Below the pieces are notes generated by a model that was not told where the DNA came from, did not search any database, and worked only from the letters and a program-made list of their open reading frames with translations. The translations under genes and the position numbers were made by a program. A DNA stretch of 58,082 nucleotides from NCBI RefSeq assembly GCF_002505485.1, contig NZ_DAVG01000053.1, positions 1 to 58,082 of the forward strand, given 5' to 3'. This document shows, piece after piece, positions 27,797 through 37,314 of this stretch. Every line of letters starts with the position of its first letter. Positions within the stretch are counted from its first letter, which is position 1. The stretch is from Methanosarcina sp. UBA5 (GTDB taxonomy: Archaea; Halobacteriota; Methanosarcinia; Methanosarcinales; Methanosarcinaceae).

Positions 27797-28864
27797 ATGA
27801 GTAAAAATATCTGTTTCATAGATGGGTTGGAGGGCATTCTGAAATACAGGGATGTAGATATTAACCAGCTTGTTGAGCTTCCCTATGATGCCGTTTCCTA
27901 TCTGCTTATCCTCGGAGATCTCCCCAGAGATCAGGAACTTGCCGAGTATTCAGCCTGCCTGCATGGGGAGCGTGAAGTCAACAGGGAGGTGATAGACATT
28001 ATCCACATGTACAATTTCAATATTGACTCTATAGAAGCGCTGCGTACAATCGTTTCTTTTATATCACAGTTCGATCCGGACATTAATGACAGCTCTCCTG
28101 AAGGAAATATGAGAAAAGCCATAAGGTTAATTGCCAAGATACCAACCATAGTTGCTGCATATTATAGAATCGCAAATGGAAAAGAGCCTGTGTCCCCTGA
28201 TCCATCCCTCTCCCACGGAGCCAACTTCCTGTATATGTTAAGAGGAAACAAACCAAGTCAGCTGGAAGCTGAGGTCATGGAAAAAGACTTCATCCTCAGC
28301 GCCGAACATGAACTAAATGCTTCTACTTTTTCTTCAAGAGTTACCGCATCTACCCTTTCAGACCTCTATTCTGCTGTAGTTTCTGGACTCTGCACCCTTA
28401 AAGGTCCTCTGCATGGAGGAGCAAGGTCAGAAGTTGTGAACATGATCGAAGAAGTCGCTTCCCCGGAAAATGCAGAGAAATTTGTTCTCGAAAAAATCTC
28501 AAAGAAAGAAAAGATTATGGGTTTTGGGCACCGGGTATACAAGACTTATGATCCAAGGGGCATAATCTTCAAGCAGCTTGCCAGGCAACTCGCTGAAACG
28601 AAAGGGGATATGCACTGGTACGAGACAGCGGAAATAATAGAAAGCACTGTTATCCGTGAGCTTGTGGAAAAGAAAGGAAAGCCAATCTATCCGAACGTTG
28701 ATTTCTACTCGGGAGTTATTTACAAATATATGGATATCCCCCCTCAACTTGCAACATCAATCTTTGCAATTGGCAGGGTCTCAGGCTGGATAGCTCATTG
28801 CTTTGACCAGTACGAAAAGAAAAGGATCATAAGGCCCAGGTCTTTCATGCTTGATGAATGTTAG
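27797..28864 (+). CDS. Citrate synthase
   Basis: 355 residues from ATG 27797, set by GTGAGG (27785-27790); the GTG within that site is not used as a start. Si-type citrate synthase motifs: AEHELNAST, GPLHGGARSEV, GFGHRVYK (catalytic His) and YPNVDFYSG (catalytic Asp). It condenses acetyl-CoA with oxaloacetate, feeding the partial oxidative branch to 2-oxoglutarate and glutamate known in Methanosarcina. Aconitase and isocitrate dehydrogenase are not in the window. It is small, as in other archaea. Confidence 0.96.
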   Translation: MSKNICFIDGLEGILKYRDVDINQLVELPYDAVSYLLILGDLPRDQELAEYSACLHGEREVNREVIDIIHMYNFNIDSIEALRTIVSFISQFDPDINDSSPEGNMRKAIRLIAKIPTIVAAYYRIANGKEPVSPDPSLSHGANFLYMLRGNKPSQLEAEVMEKDFILSAEHELNASTFSSRVTASTLSDLYSAVVSGLCTLKGPLHGGARSEVVNMIEEVASPENAEKFVLEKISKKEKIMGFGHRVYKTYDPRGIIFKQLARQLAETKGDMHWYETAEIIESTVIRELVEKKGKPIYPNVDFYSGVIYKYMDIPPQLATSIFAIGRVSGWIAHCFDQYEKKRIIRPRSFMLDEC

Positions 28865-29084
28865 ATGACTTTTTAGCCAAGCTTTTTTTGAAAAAGGTTT
28901 GCGTAAACCGTTGCGCCGGTTAATCACGCCGGATAGGGTTTGTGGATAAGATCTTCAAACTCAAACACTGTTTGGGGTTTTCGCTCAAGCCTTTTTTGAA
29001 AAGGCTTGCGGTCAAGCAGTTTTTTGAAAAAGGTTTGCTGACAATCTTTTTATTGTCTGACAGCTTTTTGATATCCAGATACCC
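28865..29084. repeat. Cluster of three hairpin repeats between citrate synthase and the UbiD gene
   Basis: Three related inverted repeats: 28878-28901, 28986-29008 (perfect, arms CAAGCCTTTT and AAAAGGCTTG around TTG) and 29015-29039. Between the first two is a CCGTTGCGCCGG word. The perfect one and its flank (28977-29010) recur in opposite orientation at 43850-43883. They may end the citrate synthase transcript. Confidence 0.8.
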
Positions 29085-30353
29085 ATGAGTTTTAGAGCTT
29101 TTATCGACCAGTTAAGAGAAAATGGAAAACTGGTAGAGATTTCGCAGCCGGTTTCTCCGAAGTTTGAAGCTTCAAGAATTGCAAAAACAGCAAAAGCCCC
29201 GGTTTTCTTCCATGATATTTCAGGCTCAAAAGTCATAATGAACCTGCTTGGATCAAGGGATGAACTGGCTTCCATGCTCGGAGTCCCTAAAGAAGAAATC
29301 ATAAAGAGGCTTTCAGAAGTTTCTCCTGAAGGGGAAGTGCGGCTGGTGTCAGAATCTCCAACCCTTGAGGTCATAGAAGACCAGGTTGACCTGACAAGAC
29401 TTCCTATCCTCACACATTTTGAAAAAGATGGAGCTCCCTATATAACGGCAGGAATTGTTGTTTCCGAGTACAGAGGCACAATTAATGCTTCAATCCATCG
29501 GCTTATGTTAGTAGGAAAAGATAAACTTGCAGCCCGACTGGTTCCTCCAAGGCATACCTATCTCCTGCACAAAAAAGCCGCTGAAAAAGGTGAACCTTTG
29601 CCTGTTGCAATCGTGCTTGGCTGTGATCCGACAATTATTTACGCGACTTCGACAAGGGTTCCTGTGGGAAAAGAATTCGAATACGCAGCTGCCCTGCGAG
29701 GCGCTCCTGTTGAACTTTTTGAGTGCGCAAACGGGGTAAAAGTTCCTCATGCCGAGATTGTGCTTGAAGGTTACATTGACCCTGTAGACAAGGTTGATGA
29801 AGGGCCTTTTGTGGACATTACAGGAACCTACGACGTTGTAAGACAGGAACCTGTTATTCATATCACCCGAATCATCCACAGAAAAAACCCTATCTATCAC
29901 GGGATTCTGCCAGCCGGTCCTGAACATCTTCTTATGATGGGTGTACCCTACGAGCCAAGAATTTACAGGGCTGTCGGGGAAGTTACGACGGTCAAGAACG
30001 TGGTATTGACCGAAGGGGGATGCTGTTATCTTCATGCAGTCGTTCAGATTGAGAAGCAGACTGAAGGAGACGGAAAAAATGCTATTATGGCAGCCTTTGC
30101 AGCCCATACGAGCCTTAAGCACGTAGTGGTTGTGGACGAAGATATAAATATTTTTGACCCGAACGATGTCGAGTTTGCAATTGCCACGAGGGTAAAAGGA
30201 GATATGGATATTCTAATTATTCCCAATGTTCGGGGCAGTTCTCTGGACCCGCGTGGAGCTCCTGATGGAACGACAACAAAAGTGGGAATTGATGCTACAA
30301 AGGTGCTTGTAGAAAAGGAAAATTTTGAAAGAGCAGTAATTCCGGAAGAATAA
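29085..30353 (+). CDS. UbiD-family decarboxylase, probable anhydromevalonate phosphate decarboxylase
   Basis: 422 residues of the UbiD fold. Visible: LPILTHFEKDGAPYITAG near residue 103, SIHRLMLVGKDKLAARL, CDPTIIYATSTRVPVG, and DEGPFVDITGTY. UbiD enzymes need prenylated FMN made by UbiX, which is not in the window. The adjacent downstream genes encode both subunits of aconitase X. That linkage is the arrangement established for trans-anhydromevalonate 5-phosphate decarboxylase in Aeropyrum and Methanosarcina mazei, which yields isopentenyl phosphate for the kinase encoded at 16.7 kb. No clear ribosome-binding site precedes ATG 29085. A different UbiD substrate cannot be excluded from sequence alone. 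Confidence 0.88.
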   Translation: MSFRAFIDQLRENGKLVEISQPVSPKFEASRIAKTAKAPVFFHDISGSKVIMNLLGSRDELASMLGVPKEEIIKRLSEVSPEGEVRLVSESPTLEVIEDQVDLTRLPILTHFEKDGAPYITAGIVVSEYRGTINASIHRLMLVGKDKLAARLVPPRHTYLLHKKAAEKGEPLPVAIVLGCDPTIIYATSTRVPVGKEFEYAAALRGAPVELFECANGVKVPHAEIVLEGYIDPVDKVDEGPFVDITGTYDVVRQEPVIHITRIIHRKNPIYHGILPAGPEHLLMMGVPYEPRIYRAVGEVTTVKNVVLTEGGCCYLHAVVQIEKQTEGDGKNAIMAAFAAHTSLKHVVVVDEDINIFDPNDVEFAIATRVKGDMDILIIPNVRGSSLDPRGAPDGTTTKVGIDATKVLVEKENFERAVIPEE

Positions 30354-30396
30354 ATAAAAATTATTTTAAGCACTGGCGATTACCGAGTGAATTTCA

Positions 30397-31602
30397 ATGT
30401 ATCTTACAAAAGAAGAAGAGCAAATCCTGAATGGAGAAGCCGGGGAGACTCTAAGGCAGGCTATCGAAATTCTGGTGGCCCTTGGAGACATTTACGGTGC
30501 AGACAGGCTTATCCCCATCAAAAGCGCCCAGATTGCAGGAGTTTCTTACAAAACTATGGGCGATGCAGGCCTTGAATGGATTTCAGATCTGCAGGGCAGG
30601 GTTAAGGTTCCTGCGATTCTGAACCCTGCAGGGATGGATCTGCAAGACTGGAAAAGGCTCGGGATTTCACCCGATTTTGCAGAAAAACAAAAATTGATTA
30701 TCCAGGCATATGAAAAACTGGGAATTCAGTGTGAGTGCACGTGTACGCCTTATACTCTCGAGGGCTTTGATGTCGGTTATGGCGACCATCTGGCATGGAG
30801 CGAATCGTCAGCCGTCTCCTATGCAAATTCCGTGCTTGGAGCCAGGACAAATCGGGAAGGAGGGCCGTCAGCCCTTTCTGCGGCACTTCTCGGGAAAACT
30901 GCAAACTATGGTTTCCATCTGGACGAAAACCGTGTGCCTGAGCTCTCAATTTCTGTAGAATATCCACTAAAGGGATCGGATTTTGGTGCACTAGGTTATG
31001 TAGCTGGGAAAATTGCAGGGAGCAAGGTACCTGTTTTTCATCTCAGGAATACACCGAAAACGGATGAATTAAAAGCGCTCGGTGCTGCAATGGCAGCTTC
31101 AGGAGCAGTTGCCCTTTACCACGTGGAAGGAGTCACGCCTGAGATTTGCAGGGTGGATTTTGAAGCCCCGACAGAAAAAGTAACCATTGAGAGAAGCCAG
31201 CTTGATGAGGTTTATGAGTGTCTGAATAAAGCCTGCAAAGAACCCGAATTGATAACCATAGGGTGTCCTCACTGCTCGGCAGCAGAGCTTGAAAAAGCCG
31301 CTGAACTCCTTGAAGGAAAAACGGTTTCGAAAGAGTTCTGGATCTTCACCTCAAGGGAACTTGCAAAACGCTATCCGGAGTATATCAGGACCATCGAAAA
31401 AAGTGGAGCTAAAGTTGTCTGTGATACCTGCATGGTGGTTTCTCCTGCTACCAACAGATATTCCTGTGTCATGGTAAACTCAGGAAAAGCCCTTGCTTAC
31501 GTGCCAGGGATGTGCGGGGCTGAAGCCGTATACGGAAGTATGGAGGCATGTGTTGAGGAAGCGCTTGGCGGGACAGCAAAGAAGGCAGGTGATTCCAATT
31601 AA
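30397..31602 (+). CDS. Aconitase X large subunit (phosphomevalonate dehydratase, catalytic)
   Basis: 401 residues. Aconitase-X marks: MYLTKEEEQILNGEAGE at the start, CECTCTPYTLEG, AWSESSAVSYANSVLGARTNREGGPSAL-like block, GCPHCSAAELE, CDTCMVVSP and CVMVNSGKALAYVPGM. The Cys residues bind the iron-sulfur cluster. With the small subunit it dehydrates 5-phosphomevalonate to trans-anhydromevalonate 5-phosphate. The start follows GAGTGA. The small-subunit gene overlaps its 3' end by 14 nt. Confidence 0.93.
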   Translation: MYLTKEEEQILNGEAGETLRQAIEILVALGDIYGADRLIPIKSAQIAGVSYKTMGDAGLEWISDLQGRVKVPAILNPAGMDLQDWKRLGISPDFAEKQKLIIQAYEKLGIQCECTCTPYTLEGFDVGYGDHLAWSESSAVSYANSVLGARTNREGGPSALSAALLGKTANYGFHLDENRVPELSISVEYPLKGSDFGALGYVAGKIAGSKVPVFHLRNTPKTDELKALGAAMAASGAVALYHVEGVTPEICRVDFEAPTEKVTIERSQLDEVYECLNKACKEPELITIGCPHCSAAELEKAAELLEGKTVSKEFWIFTSRELAKRYPEYIRTIEKSGAKVVCDTCMVVSPATNRYSCVMVNSGKALAYVPGMCGAEAVYGSMEACVEEALGGTAKKAGDSN

Positions 31603-32026
31603 ACTTAAAGGCAGGACGATTTCCAGAGGATGTGCAAAAGGGGAAGTACTTCTTTCCAGAGACCCTATTTCCTTCCTTGGTAGTATAGATCCTAAAACCG
31701 GGGTTGTAATTGAAGAAAATCATGCCCTTGAAGGAAAATCAATCCAGGGTAAAGTTCTTGTTTTTCCCCACGGCAAAGGCTCTACGGTTGGCTCGTATGT
31801 TATGTATCAACTTAAGAAAAATGGAGTTGCCCCTGTAGCGATAGTAAACATGGAAACTGAACCTATAGTCGCAGTTGGAGCCATTATTTCCGAAATTCCA
31901 CTCGTTGATATGCTTGAGAGAAACCCTTACGAAGTATTAAATAATGGAGATCTTGTTCTGGTTAACGGAAGCAAAGGATATATTGAGCTTATCAAACAGG
32001 AAACAAATAAAACTGAACACGATTAA
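31589..32026 (+). CDS. Aconitase X small subunit (DUF126, phosphomevalonate dehydratase)
   Basis: 145 residues from GTG 31589, which overlaps the large-subunit stop and makes the protein begin MIPIKLKGRTISRG, as the family does. Swivel-domain motifs: KGEVLLSRDPISFLG, NHALEGKSIQGKVLVFPHG, KGSTVGSYVMYQL and ETEPIVAVGAIISEIPLVD. The Ser-containing KGSTVGSYV loop is the substrate-binding feature of this family. It forms a heterodimer with the upstream product. Confidence 0.93.
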   Translation: MIPIKLKGRTISRGCAKGEVLLSRDPISFLGSIDPKTGVVIEENHALEGKSIQGKVLVFPHGKGSTVGSYVMYQLKKNGVAPVAIVNMETEPIVAVGAIISEIPLVDMLERNPYEVLNNGDLVLVNGSKGYIELIKQETNKTEHD

Positions 32027-32145
32027 AATTAAAGAAATAATCAGCAAACGAAAAATGATAATTTAAGTTCTAATAGTAAACGGATAAAGCCGAAAATGGA
32101 TAAATCTAAAAAATAAATCTTAAGCTGGGAGATAGGAACTCCGAG

Positions 32146-33258
32146 ATGAACCAGGACAACAATAAGAAAGGCAAAGGAAAATTCAATGCCGAAGAAGCGG
32201 TTTCGCGGTTATATCCTTACATAGCCAGGGTATTTGACGTGTATGAGGTCCAGAATTCCGGGGAAGCTCTTTACTTCTTTGGAACTCCTCGAGTCGATAC
32301 TCAGACTGTCACGGGAGAACTCTGGGAGCCTTTACAGCAGTTTGGGTTTGGATGTACGCTTAAACATGAGCTTGGAGAATATGTATTACTGGTATTTCCT
32401 GAAAAAAAGGCAAAGGAAAAGACCTGGATAAATCTTGTTCTTTTCATAGCAACATTTTTTACAACCATGGTTTGCGGAGCCTGGATGTCCGGAGCAGACC
32501 TCGAAAACGGGTCCATCCAGCTTTTCCGAGGCTTACCGTTTACCATTGCAATAATGACAGTTCTTGGCTCCCATGAAATGGCTCATTATGTAACGGCTAG
32601 ATACTATGGGATGAAGGCATCTCTTCCGTATTTCATTCCATTTCCGACTTTTATTGGCACTATGGGTGCATTAATTCACTACAGAGGGCCTGTCCCAAGC
32701 CGAAAGGCGCTTTTTGATGTGGGAGTTGCAGGGCCACTGGTAGGCCTGTTCATGTCAATCACAGTTACGGTAATAGGCCTTAACCTTGAACCGCCTGCAG
32801 TAAATCCACTGTCAAATTCTATGATGCTCGGTCTTGGCCTTCCTCCCCTTTTTGTGTTTATCCAAAACCTTGTCGGAGCAACAGGAGAAAACCTTCATCC
32901 TGTAGCCTTTGCAGGATGGGTAGGAATGTTCGTGACCTTACTCAACCTTCTCCCTGCGGGGCAGCTTGACGGTGGGCATATCCTCAGGGCTATGCTGGGT
33001 AAGAAAGCGGAAAATGTTTCGTTTATGATGCCGCGTGTTCTGTTTCTGATAGGGCTTTATGTAATTTACTGGCTGAAAGAAGACGGATTAATATGGATTA
33101 CCTGGGCCCTTTTCCTCTGGATTTTTGCTGCGGCAGGGCATCCGTCTCCCCTGCACGATAAAGTCGAACTGGACAAAAAACGCATCCTATTAGGGATCAT
33201 TACCTTTATTTTGGGTTTACTTTGCTTTACTCTGATACCTTTTAAGCCAATTTCCTGA
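32146..33258 (+). CDS. Site-2-type membrane metalloprotease (M50)
   Basis: 370 residues. Zinc motif HEMAH (His143, Glu144, His147) and the third ligand in PAGQLDGGH (Asp275). Hydrophobic segments begin near residues 88, 124, 193, 226, 263, 297, 320 and 347, so several membrane spans. A soluble N-terminal region of about 85 residues is of unknown use. Such enzymes cut substrates within membranes, often to release regulators; the substrate is not known. It is 120 nt after the aconitase X small subunit, probably with its own promoter. Confidence 0.9.
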   Translation: MNQDNNKKGKGKFNAEEAVSRLYPYIARVFDVYEVQNSGEALYFFGTPRVDTQTVTGELWEPLQQFGFGCTLKHELGEYVLLVFPEKKAKEKTWINLVLFIATFFTTMVCGAWMSGADLENGSIQLFRGLPFTIAIMTVLGSHEMAHYVTARYYGMKASLPYFIPFPTFIGTMGALIHYRGPVPSRKALFDVGVAGPLVGLFMSITVTVIGLNLEPPAVNPLSNSMMLGLGLPPLFVFIQNLVGATGENLHPVAFAGWVGMFVTLLNLLPAGQLDGGHILRAMLGKKAENVSFMMPRVLFLIGLYVIYWLKEDGLIWITWALFLWIFAAAGHPSPLHDKVELDKKRILLGIITFILGLLCFTLIPFKPIS

Positions 33259-33294
33259 AGGAGTCTGGATTTCGAAAAAACGGAGGAAAAAATA

Positions 33295-34434
33295 ATGGAC
33301 GTACACTTCCGGTACAGCAAGAAAAATTCTTACAGCTTTGCAGTTCTTTCCCCTTTAATGCCGGAAGCCGGTTTTTTAGACAGGCCTGTAGACGGCATCA
33401 TGATCTACAGTTTTACAACGCGCCAGGCAGCAAAGGTATTTCGGGAAGTAAAAAATGCAGATACGGAGTCGATTTTTATTGCTGGAGGCCCTCATCCATC
33501 CGGCGCTCCAGAAGAGACACTTGAATACTTTGACTATGTTGTGATTGGGGAAGGGGAGGAAACCCTTCCGGAACTTGTGAAAACGATCCAGGAAAGGGGA
33601 AACCCGGGAAAAGTACCTGGCATTGCATACAGGGACGCAAAAACGGGCAAGATTGCCAGAACTCCAAAAAGACCCTATGCAGACCTTGATTCCTATCCTT
33701 GCTTTGACCCTCATAAACTCCGGGCTCCTATTGAAATTAGCAGGGGATGCCCCTGGGGTTGCAAGTACTGCCAGACTCCCAGGCTTTTCGGAAGAGAAGT
33801 CAGGCACAGAAGCATAGATTCCATCGTAAAAAATGCAGGGTATTATAACGACCTTCGCTTTATAGCCTCCAATGCTTTTGGTTACGGAAGTGACGGAATT
33901 CACCCCAGGTTTGACAGGGTGGAGAAATTGCTTTCCGCACTTCATAAACTGCCTGATAAGAAGATTTTCTTCGGGACGTTTCCTTCTGAAGTGCGCCCGG
34001 AATTCGTAACTGATGAGTCGGTTGAACTTGTGAGGAAGTACTGCGCAAACGATAGCCTTAGCCTCGGAGCTCAGTCCGGCAGTGACCGGATTCTAAAGGA
34101 GATCCGGAGAGGGCATACTGTTGGAGACAGTATTTCAGCAGTTGAGTGCTGCCTGGAACATGAAATTGTTCCTGCGGTTGATTTCATCTTCGGCCTTCCC
34201 ACCGAAACCGAAGAAGACCAGGAAAAAAGCCTTGATCTTGTTCGCTGGATCTGCAAAAAAGGAGGCACTGTAAGGGCTCATTACCTGAGTCCCCTGCCAG
34301 GAACTCCATATGCATCGGCTGTCCCGACAGAAGTGAGTGACATAGTAAGGCGAGAGCTTGGAAAGCTTGCCCTTGACGGCAAACTCACAGGATACTGGGA
34401 AAAACACCGTAAATCTGAAAAAAAGCCAAATTAG
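33295..34434 (+). CDS. B12-binding/radical SAM protein (TIGR04013-like)
   Basis: 379 residues. A cobalamin-binding-like N-terminal half (DGIMIYSFTTRQA, FIAGGPHPSGAP, VVIGEGEETLPEL) is followed by the radical SAM cluster motif CPWGCKYC (Cys152, 156, 159) and HFIFGLPTETEEDQ-like motif (here DFIFGLPTETEEDQ). The cobalamin His motif is not obvious, so B12 use is uncertain. Function in methanogens is unknown. GGAGG lies 10 nt before the ATG. It follows the M50 protease by 36 nt. Confidence 0.88.
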   Translation: MDVHFRYSKKNSYSFAVLSPLMPEAGFLDRPVDGIMIYSFTTRQAAKVFREVKNADTESIFIAGGPHPSGAPEETLEYFDYVVIGEGEETLPELVKTIQERGNPGKVPGIAYRDAKTGKIARTPKRPYADLDSYPCFDPHKLRAPIEISRGCPWGCKYCQTPRLFGREVRHRSIDSIVKNAGYYNDLRFIASNAFGYGSDGIHPRFDRVEKLLSALHKLPDKKIFFGTFPSEVRPEFVTDESVELVRKYCANDSLSLGAQSGSDRILKEIRRGHTVGDSISAVECCLEHEIVPAVDFIFGLPTETEEDQEKSLDLVRWICKKGGTVRAHYLSPLPGTPYASAVPTEVSDIVRRELGKLALDGKLTGYWEKHRKSEKKPN

Positions 34435-35031
34435 GAAGATAAGGTTGAAAGCCGATCTGAAATTTCGGCTTTGTAGAAATTCTCAATCTCAGCCAAAACA
34501 AGTTTATATTATTTTTATTTATGTTTACACTAACATTTTTATTTTTATTTCAGTCGAATACCCCGCTAGCTTGCTGCGAGGATGGAAAACTTCCCCGGTA
34601 ACCGTTGATGATGTAACCGTTGATGATAATATTATTTATCAACTCCATTTTTCGGTTACTAACTTCTGCTCAAACTTATTTGTTTAGGGTTCTTATTTCC
34701 TTTAAAGGAATTTGGAGCGCTGGCGCGAACATACCACTTACTTGTAGCAAGTTGCGCCATCGCAACTTTGATTTGAAATCACTTATTCTAGGTGCTCCTA
34801 CATTTTTGTGGTAAAAAGTGGAAGGAGCACTTTATTAATACCTTTTTATAATGACTGAGCAACTTAGGATTTCTACAAAGCCCTTTTTTTCCAATCTCTT
34901 TAAGACTTCTGCTGAAACTGTTGTCATAAATAAGTTCTCCTGAGCGAAGCGAAAAGGACTTCGTGCTCCCAAAGTGAAACTCGGGCTGCACAGGAAATGC
35001 TTATACCAAAAGCCTCTATTATATCCACTTC
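34435..35031. other. Intergenic region with several hairpins and a direct repeat
   Basis: About 600 nt, no gene. A 15-nt word GTAACCGTTGATGAT is repeated in tandem (34598-34627). A perfect 8-bp hairpin sits at 34749-34768 (arms AAGTTGCG and CGCAACTT, loop CCAT). A longer imperfect hairpin spans about 34791-34833 (outer arms GTGCTCCT and AGGAGCAC). The part at 34935-34997 resembles, inverted, a piece of the region at 43740-43765. Confidence 0.6.
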
Positions 35032-37314
35032 ATGAAACAGGATATGTCGAGTGCCGACGTTGCTGCAGTTGTCGCCGAGCTGTCAGCAGGTCCCAAATCC
35101 ATTATTGATGCGAAGATCGGTAAGATCTATCAGCCAGCCAGCGAGGAGATTCGCATCAATCTTTACGTTTTTCACCAGGGCAGGGACAACCTGGTTATTG
35201 AGGCCGGGAAGCGCATCCATCTAAGTAAATACCTCAGGGCAAGCCCAACGCTTCCCCAGTCTTTTCCAATGCTGCTTAGAAAATACCTGATTGGAGGCAG
35301 GATTGTATCGGTAGAGCAGCACGATTTTGATAGGATCGTAAAGATCGGGATCGAGAGAGGGGGAGTCCGTTGTACTCTTATTGTGGAGCTTTTCGCCCCT
35401 GGGAACGTGCTTATTGTCGATTCGGAAAACAGGATTATTCTGCCTATGAATCCTGTAACCATGAAGGATAGGCGGCTTAGGAGTGGAGAAATTTACGAAC
35501 TGCCCGAGGCACAGATAAGTCCTCTAAAGGTTAAGGTTTCGGACCTTATGGAGGCTTTTTCCAGATCTACGGCTGATATCGTCCGAACGGTTGCCACAAG
35601 GTTCAATCTGGGAGGAGTTCTGGCAGAAGAAGTTTGTGCCAGGGCAGGAATTAACAAATCAAAGTCTTCAAAGGAGGCAACTGAGGAGGATGCCTCTAGG
35701 CTCTGCAATGCAATGCACGATCTCTTTTCCCCACTTTTGAAGGTCGGAGCCGCAGATAAAGGCCCTGCAGAAGCCGAAACCGAGACTGAACTTAAATCCG
35801 AGATCGAGTTTAAACCGGAAACCGAACTTAAACCCGAAGCCGGAGTTGAAGGTGAGGCTCCTAAGCTCAGATCTCAGCATGTGAAAAAGGAAATCAACGG
35901 AAAGCTGGAAACTTTCGATGTACTTCCTTTTGACCTTATTCGTTATTCTGGATTTGAAAAAGAGTACTTTGATTCTTTTAATACGGCACTTGATGAATTT
36001 TTTGGGAAAAAAGCGCTTGAACAGGTTGAAGAGGTAAAAGAAGCTCAGAAAAAGGAGAAAACACTTGGCGTTTATGAACGGCGGCTTCTCCAGCAGGAAG
36101 AAAGCCTTGCAAAGTTCGAAAAAGAAATCGAGAAAAATAATACCCTTGCTGAGACAGTCTATGCAAATTACACGGTTATTGAAGAGCTTCTTTCCGTGCT
36201 CAACGGCGCAAGGTCAAAGGGGTATTCCTGGGATGAGATCCGCTCCATTCTGAAGCAGGCCAAAAAGACCGTGCCTACTGCCCAAAAGATCACAAATATT
36301 GACCCAAGGACCGGGACTGTAGCTGTTAACCTTGACGGGAAGAGTATTAGTCTTGATATCCGAAAGACAGTGCCACAGAACGCTGAGGAATACTATGAAA
36401 AGGTCAAGAAATTTAGCAAGAAAAAAGACGGCGCTCTCAAAGCTATCGAAGATACCAGGAAGGCTATGGAGAAAAAAGCCGTGGCAAAGGCTGCAAAGGC
36501 AGGAAAGAAGCTCCATGTGTCTAGGAAAAAGCACTGGTATGATAGGTTCAGGTGGTTTGTGTCCTCGGACGGCTTCTTTATTGTGGGAGGCAGGGACGCA
36601 GATACCAATGAGGAAATCTTTAAGAAATATCTCGAAAAGAGAGATCTTGTATTCCATACTCAAACACCGGGGGCCCCTCTCACAGTCATCAAGACCGGTG
36701 GAGAAGAGGTTCCCGAATCTACTCTGCAAGAAGCGGCACAGTTTGCTGTTTCTTATTCTAGCCTCTGGAAAGCCGGGCACTTCAGTGGGGACTGTTACTG
36801 GGTCAAAGCCGAACAGGTCACAAAAACCCCGGAATCAGGAGAGTACGTAAGAAAAGGGGCTTTTATCATCCGCGGGGAACGCAATTACTTTAAGGATATT
36901 CCTCTCGGCGTTGCAGTCGGGCTTGAACTCAAAGGCGAGACGAGAGTGATAGGCGGGCCTGCTTCTGCTGTCCGGAAACATGCGGATTATATCCTCGAAA
37001 TAGTCCCTGGGGCTTTTAATCAGAATGACATTTCTAAAAAGATCTACAGGATTTATGCCGATGAACTCAATGATCCTCGTTTCGTAAAGCAAATTGCCTC
37101 TCCTGACCAGATAGCCATGATGGTCCCACCCGGAGAATCTGACTTAAAGACCCAGAAGCCAGAAAAGAAGGGAGAGAAGCCCGAGCACGAAGATGAAGAA
37201 CATGGGACAACGGGAGTCGAGAACGAACCTGAAGATAACGCAGAAGAAATTGAAGAGAAATTCGGAGAAGGAAGTGAAGAAGAAATTGAAACGCATGGAG
37301 GGAAAAAGGCATGA
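35032..37314 (+). CDS. rqcH: RqcH / NEMF (Rqc2) family ribosome quality-control protein
   Basis: 760 residues. NFACT-N domain (residues 1-~210: ADVAAVVAELSAGP, INLYVFHQGRDNLVIEAGKRIHLSKY), an acidic linker near 245-285 rich in Glu/Lys/Thr, a coiled coil (about 345-400), and the NFACT-R domain (about 490-600) with ARKKHWYDRFRW-like signature (here SRKKHWYDRFRWFVSSDGF). A Glu-rich tail from about 705. The family binds 60S/50S subunits carrying stalled nascent chains and recruits tRNA. It overlaps pelA by 4 nt (ATGA), so the stalled-ribosome splitting factor and this sensor are translationally coupled. Start could also be the ATG 12 nt later. Confidence 0.93.
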   Translation: MKQDMSSADVAAVVAELSAGPKSIIDAKIGKIYQPASEEIRINLYVFHQGRDNLVIEAGKRIHLSKYLRASPTLPQSFPMLLRKYLIGGRIVSVEQHDFDRIVKIGIERGGVRCTLIVELFAPGNVLIVDSENRIILPMNPVTMKDRRLRSGEIYELPEAQISPLKVKVSDLMEAFSRSTADIVRTVATRFNLGGVLAEEVCARAGINKSKSSKEATEEDASRLCNAMHDLFSPLLKVGAADKGPAEAETETELKSEIEFKPETELKPEAGVEGEAPKLRSQHVKKEINGKLETFDVLPFDLIRYSGFEKEYFDSFNTALDEFFGKKALEQVEEVKEAQKKEKTLGVYERRLLQQEESLAKFEKEIEKNNTLAETVYANYTVIEELLSVLNGARSKGYSWDEIRSILKQAKKTVPTAQKITNIDPRTGTVAVNLDGKSISLDIRKTVPQNAEEYYEKVKKFSKKKDGALKAIEDTRKAMEKKAVAKAAKAGKKLHVSRKKHWYDRFRWFVSSDGFFIVGGRDADTNEEIFKKYLEKRDLVFHTQTPGAPLTVIKTGGEEVPESTLQEAAQFAVSYSSLWKAGHFSGDCYWVKAEQVTKTPESGEYVRKGAFIIRGERNYFKDIPLGVAVGLELKGETRVIGGPASAVRKHADYILEIVPGAFNQNDISKKIYRIYADELNDPRFVKQIASPDQIAMMVPPGESDLKTQKPEKKGEKPEHEDEEHGTTGVENEPEDNAEEIEEKFGEGSEEEIETHGGKKA

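Noticed and set aside
28878..29039. Insertion sequence ends
   Set aside because: No transposase and only short hairpins; scored as a dispersed repeat instead.
36214..36780. 188-residue minus-strand frame
   Set aside because: Antisense to the NFACT-R domain of rqcH.
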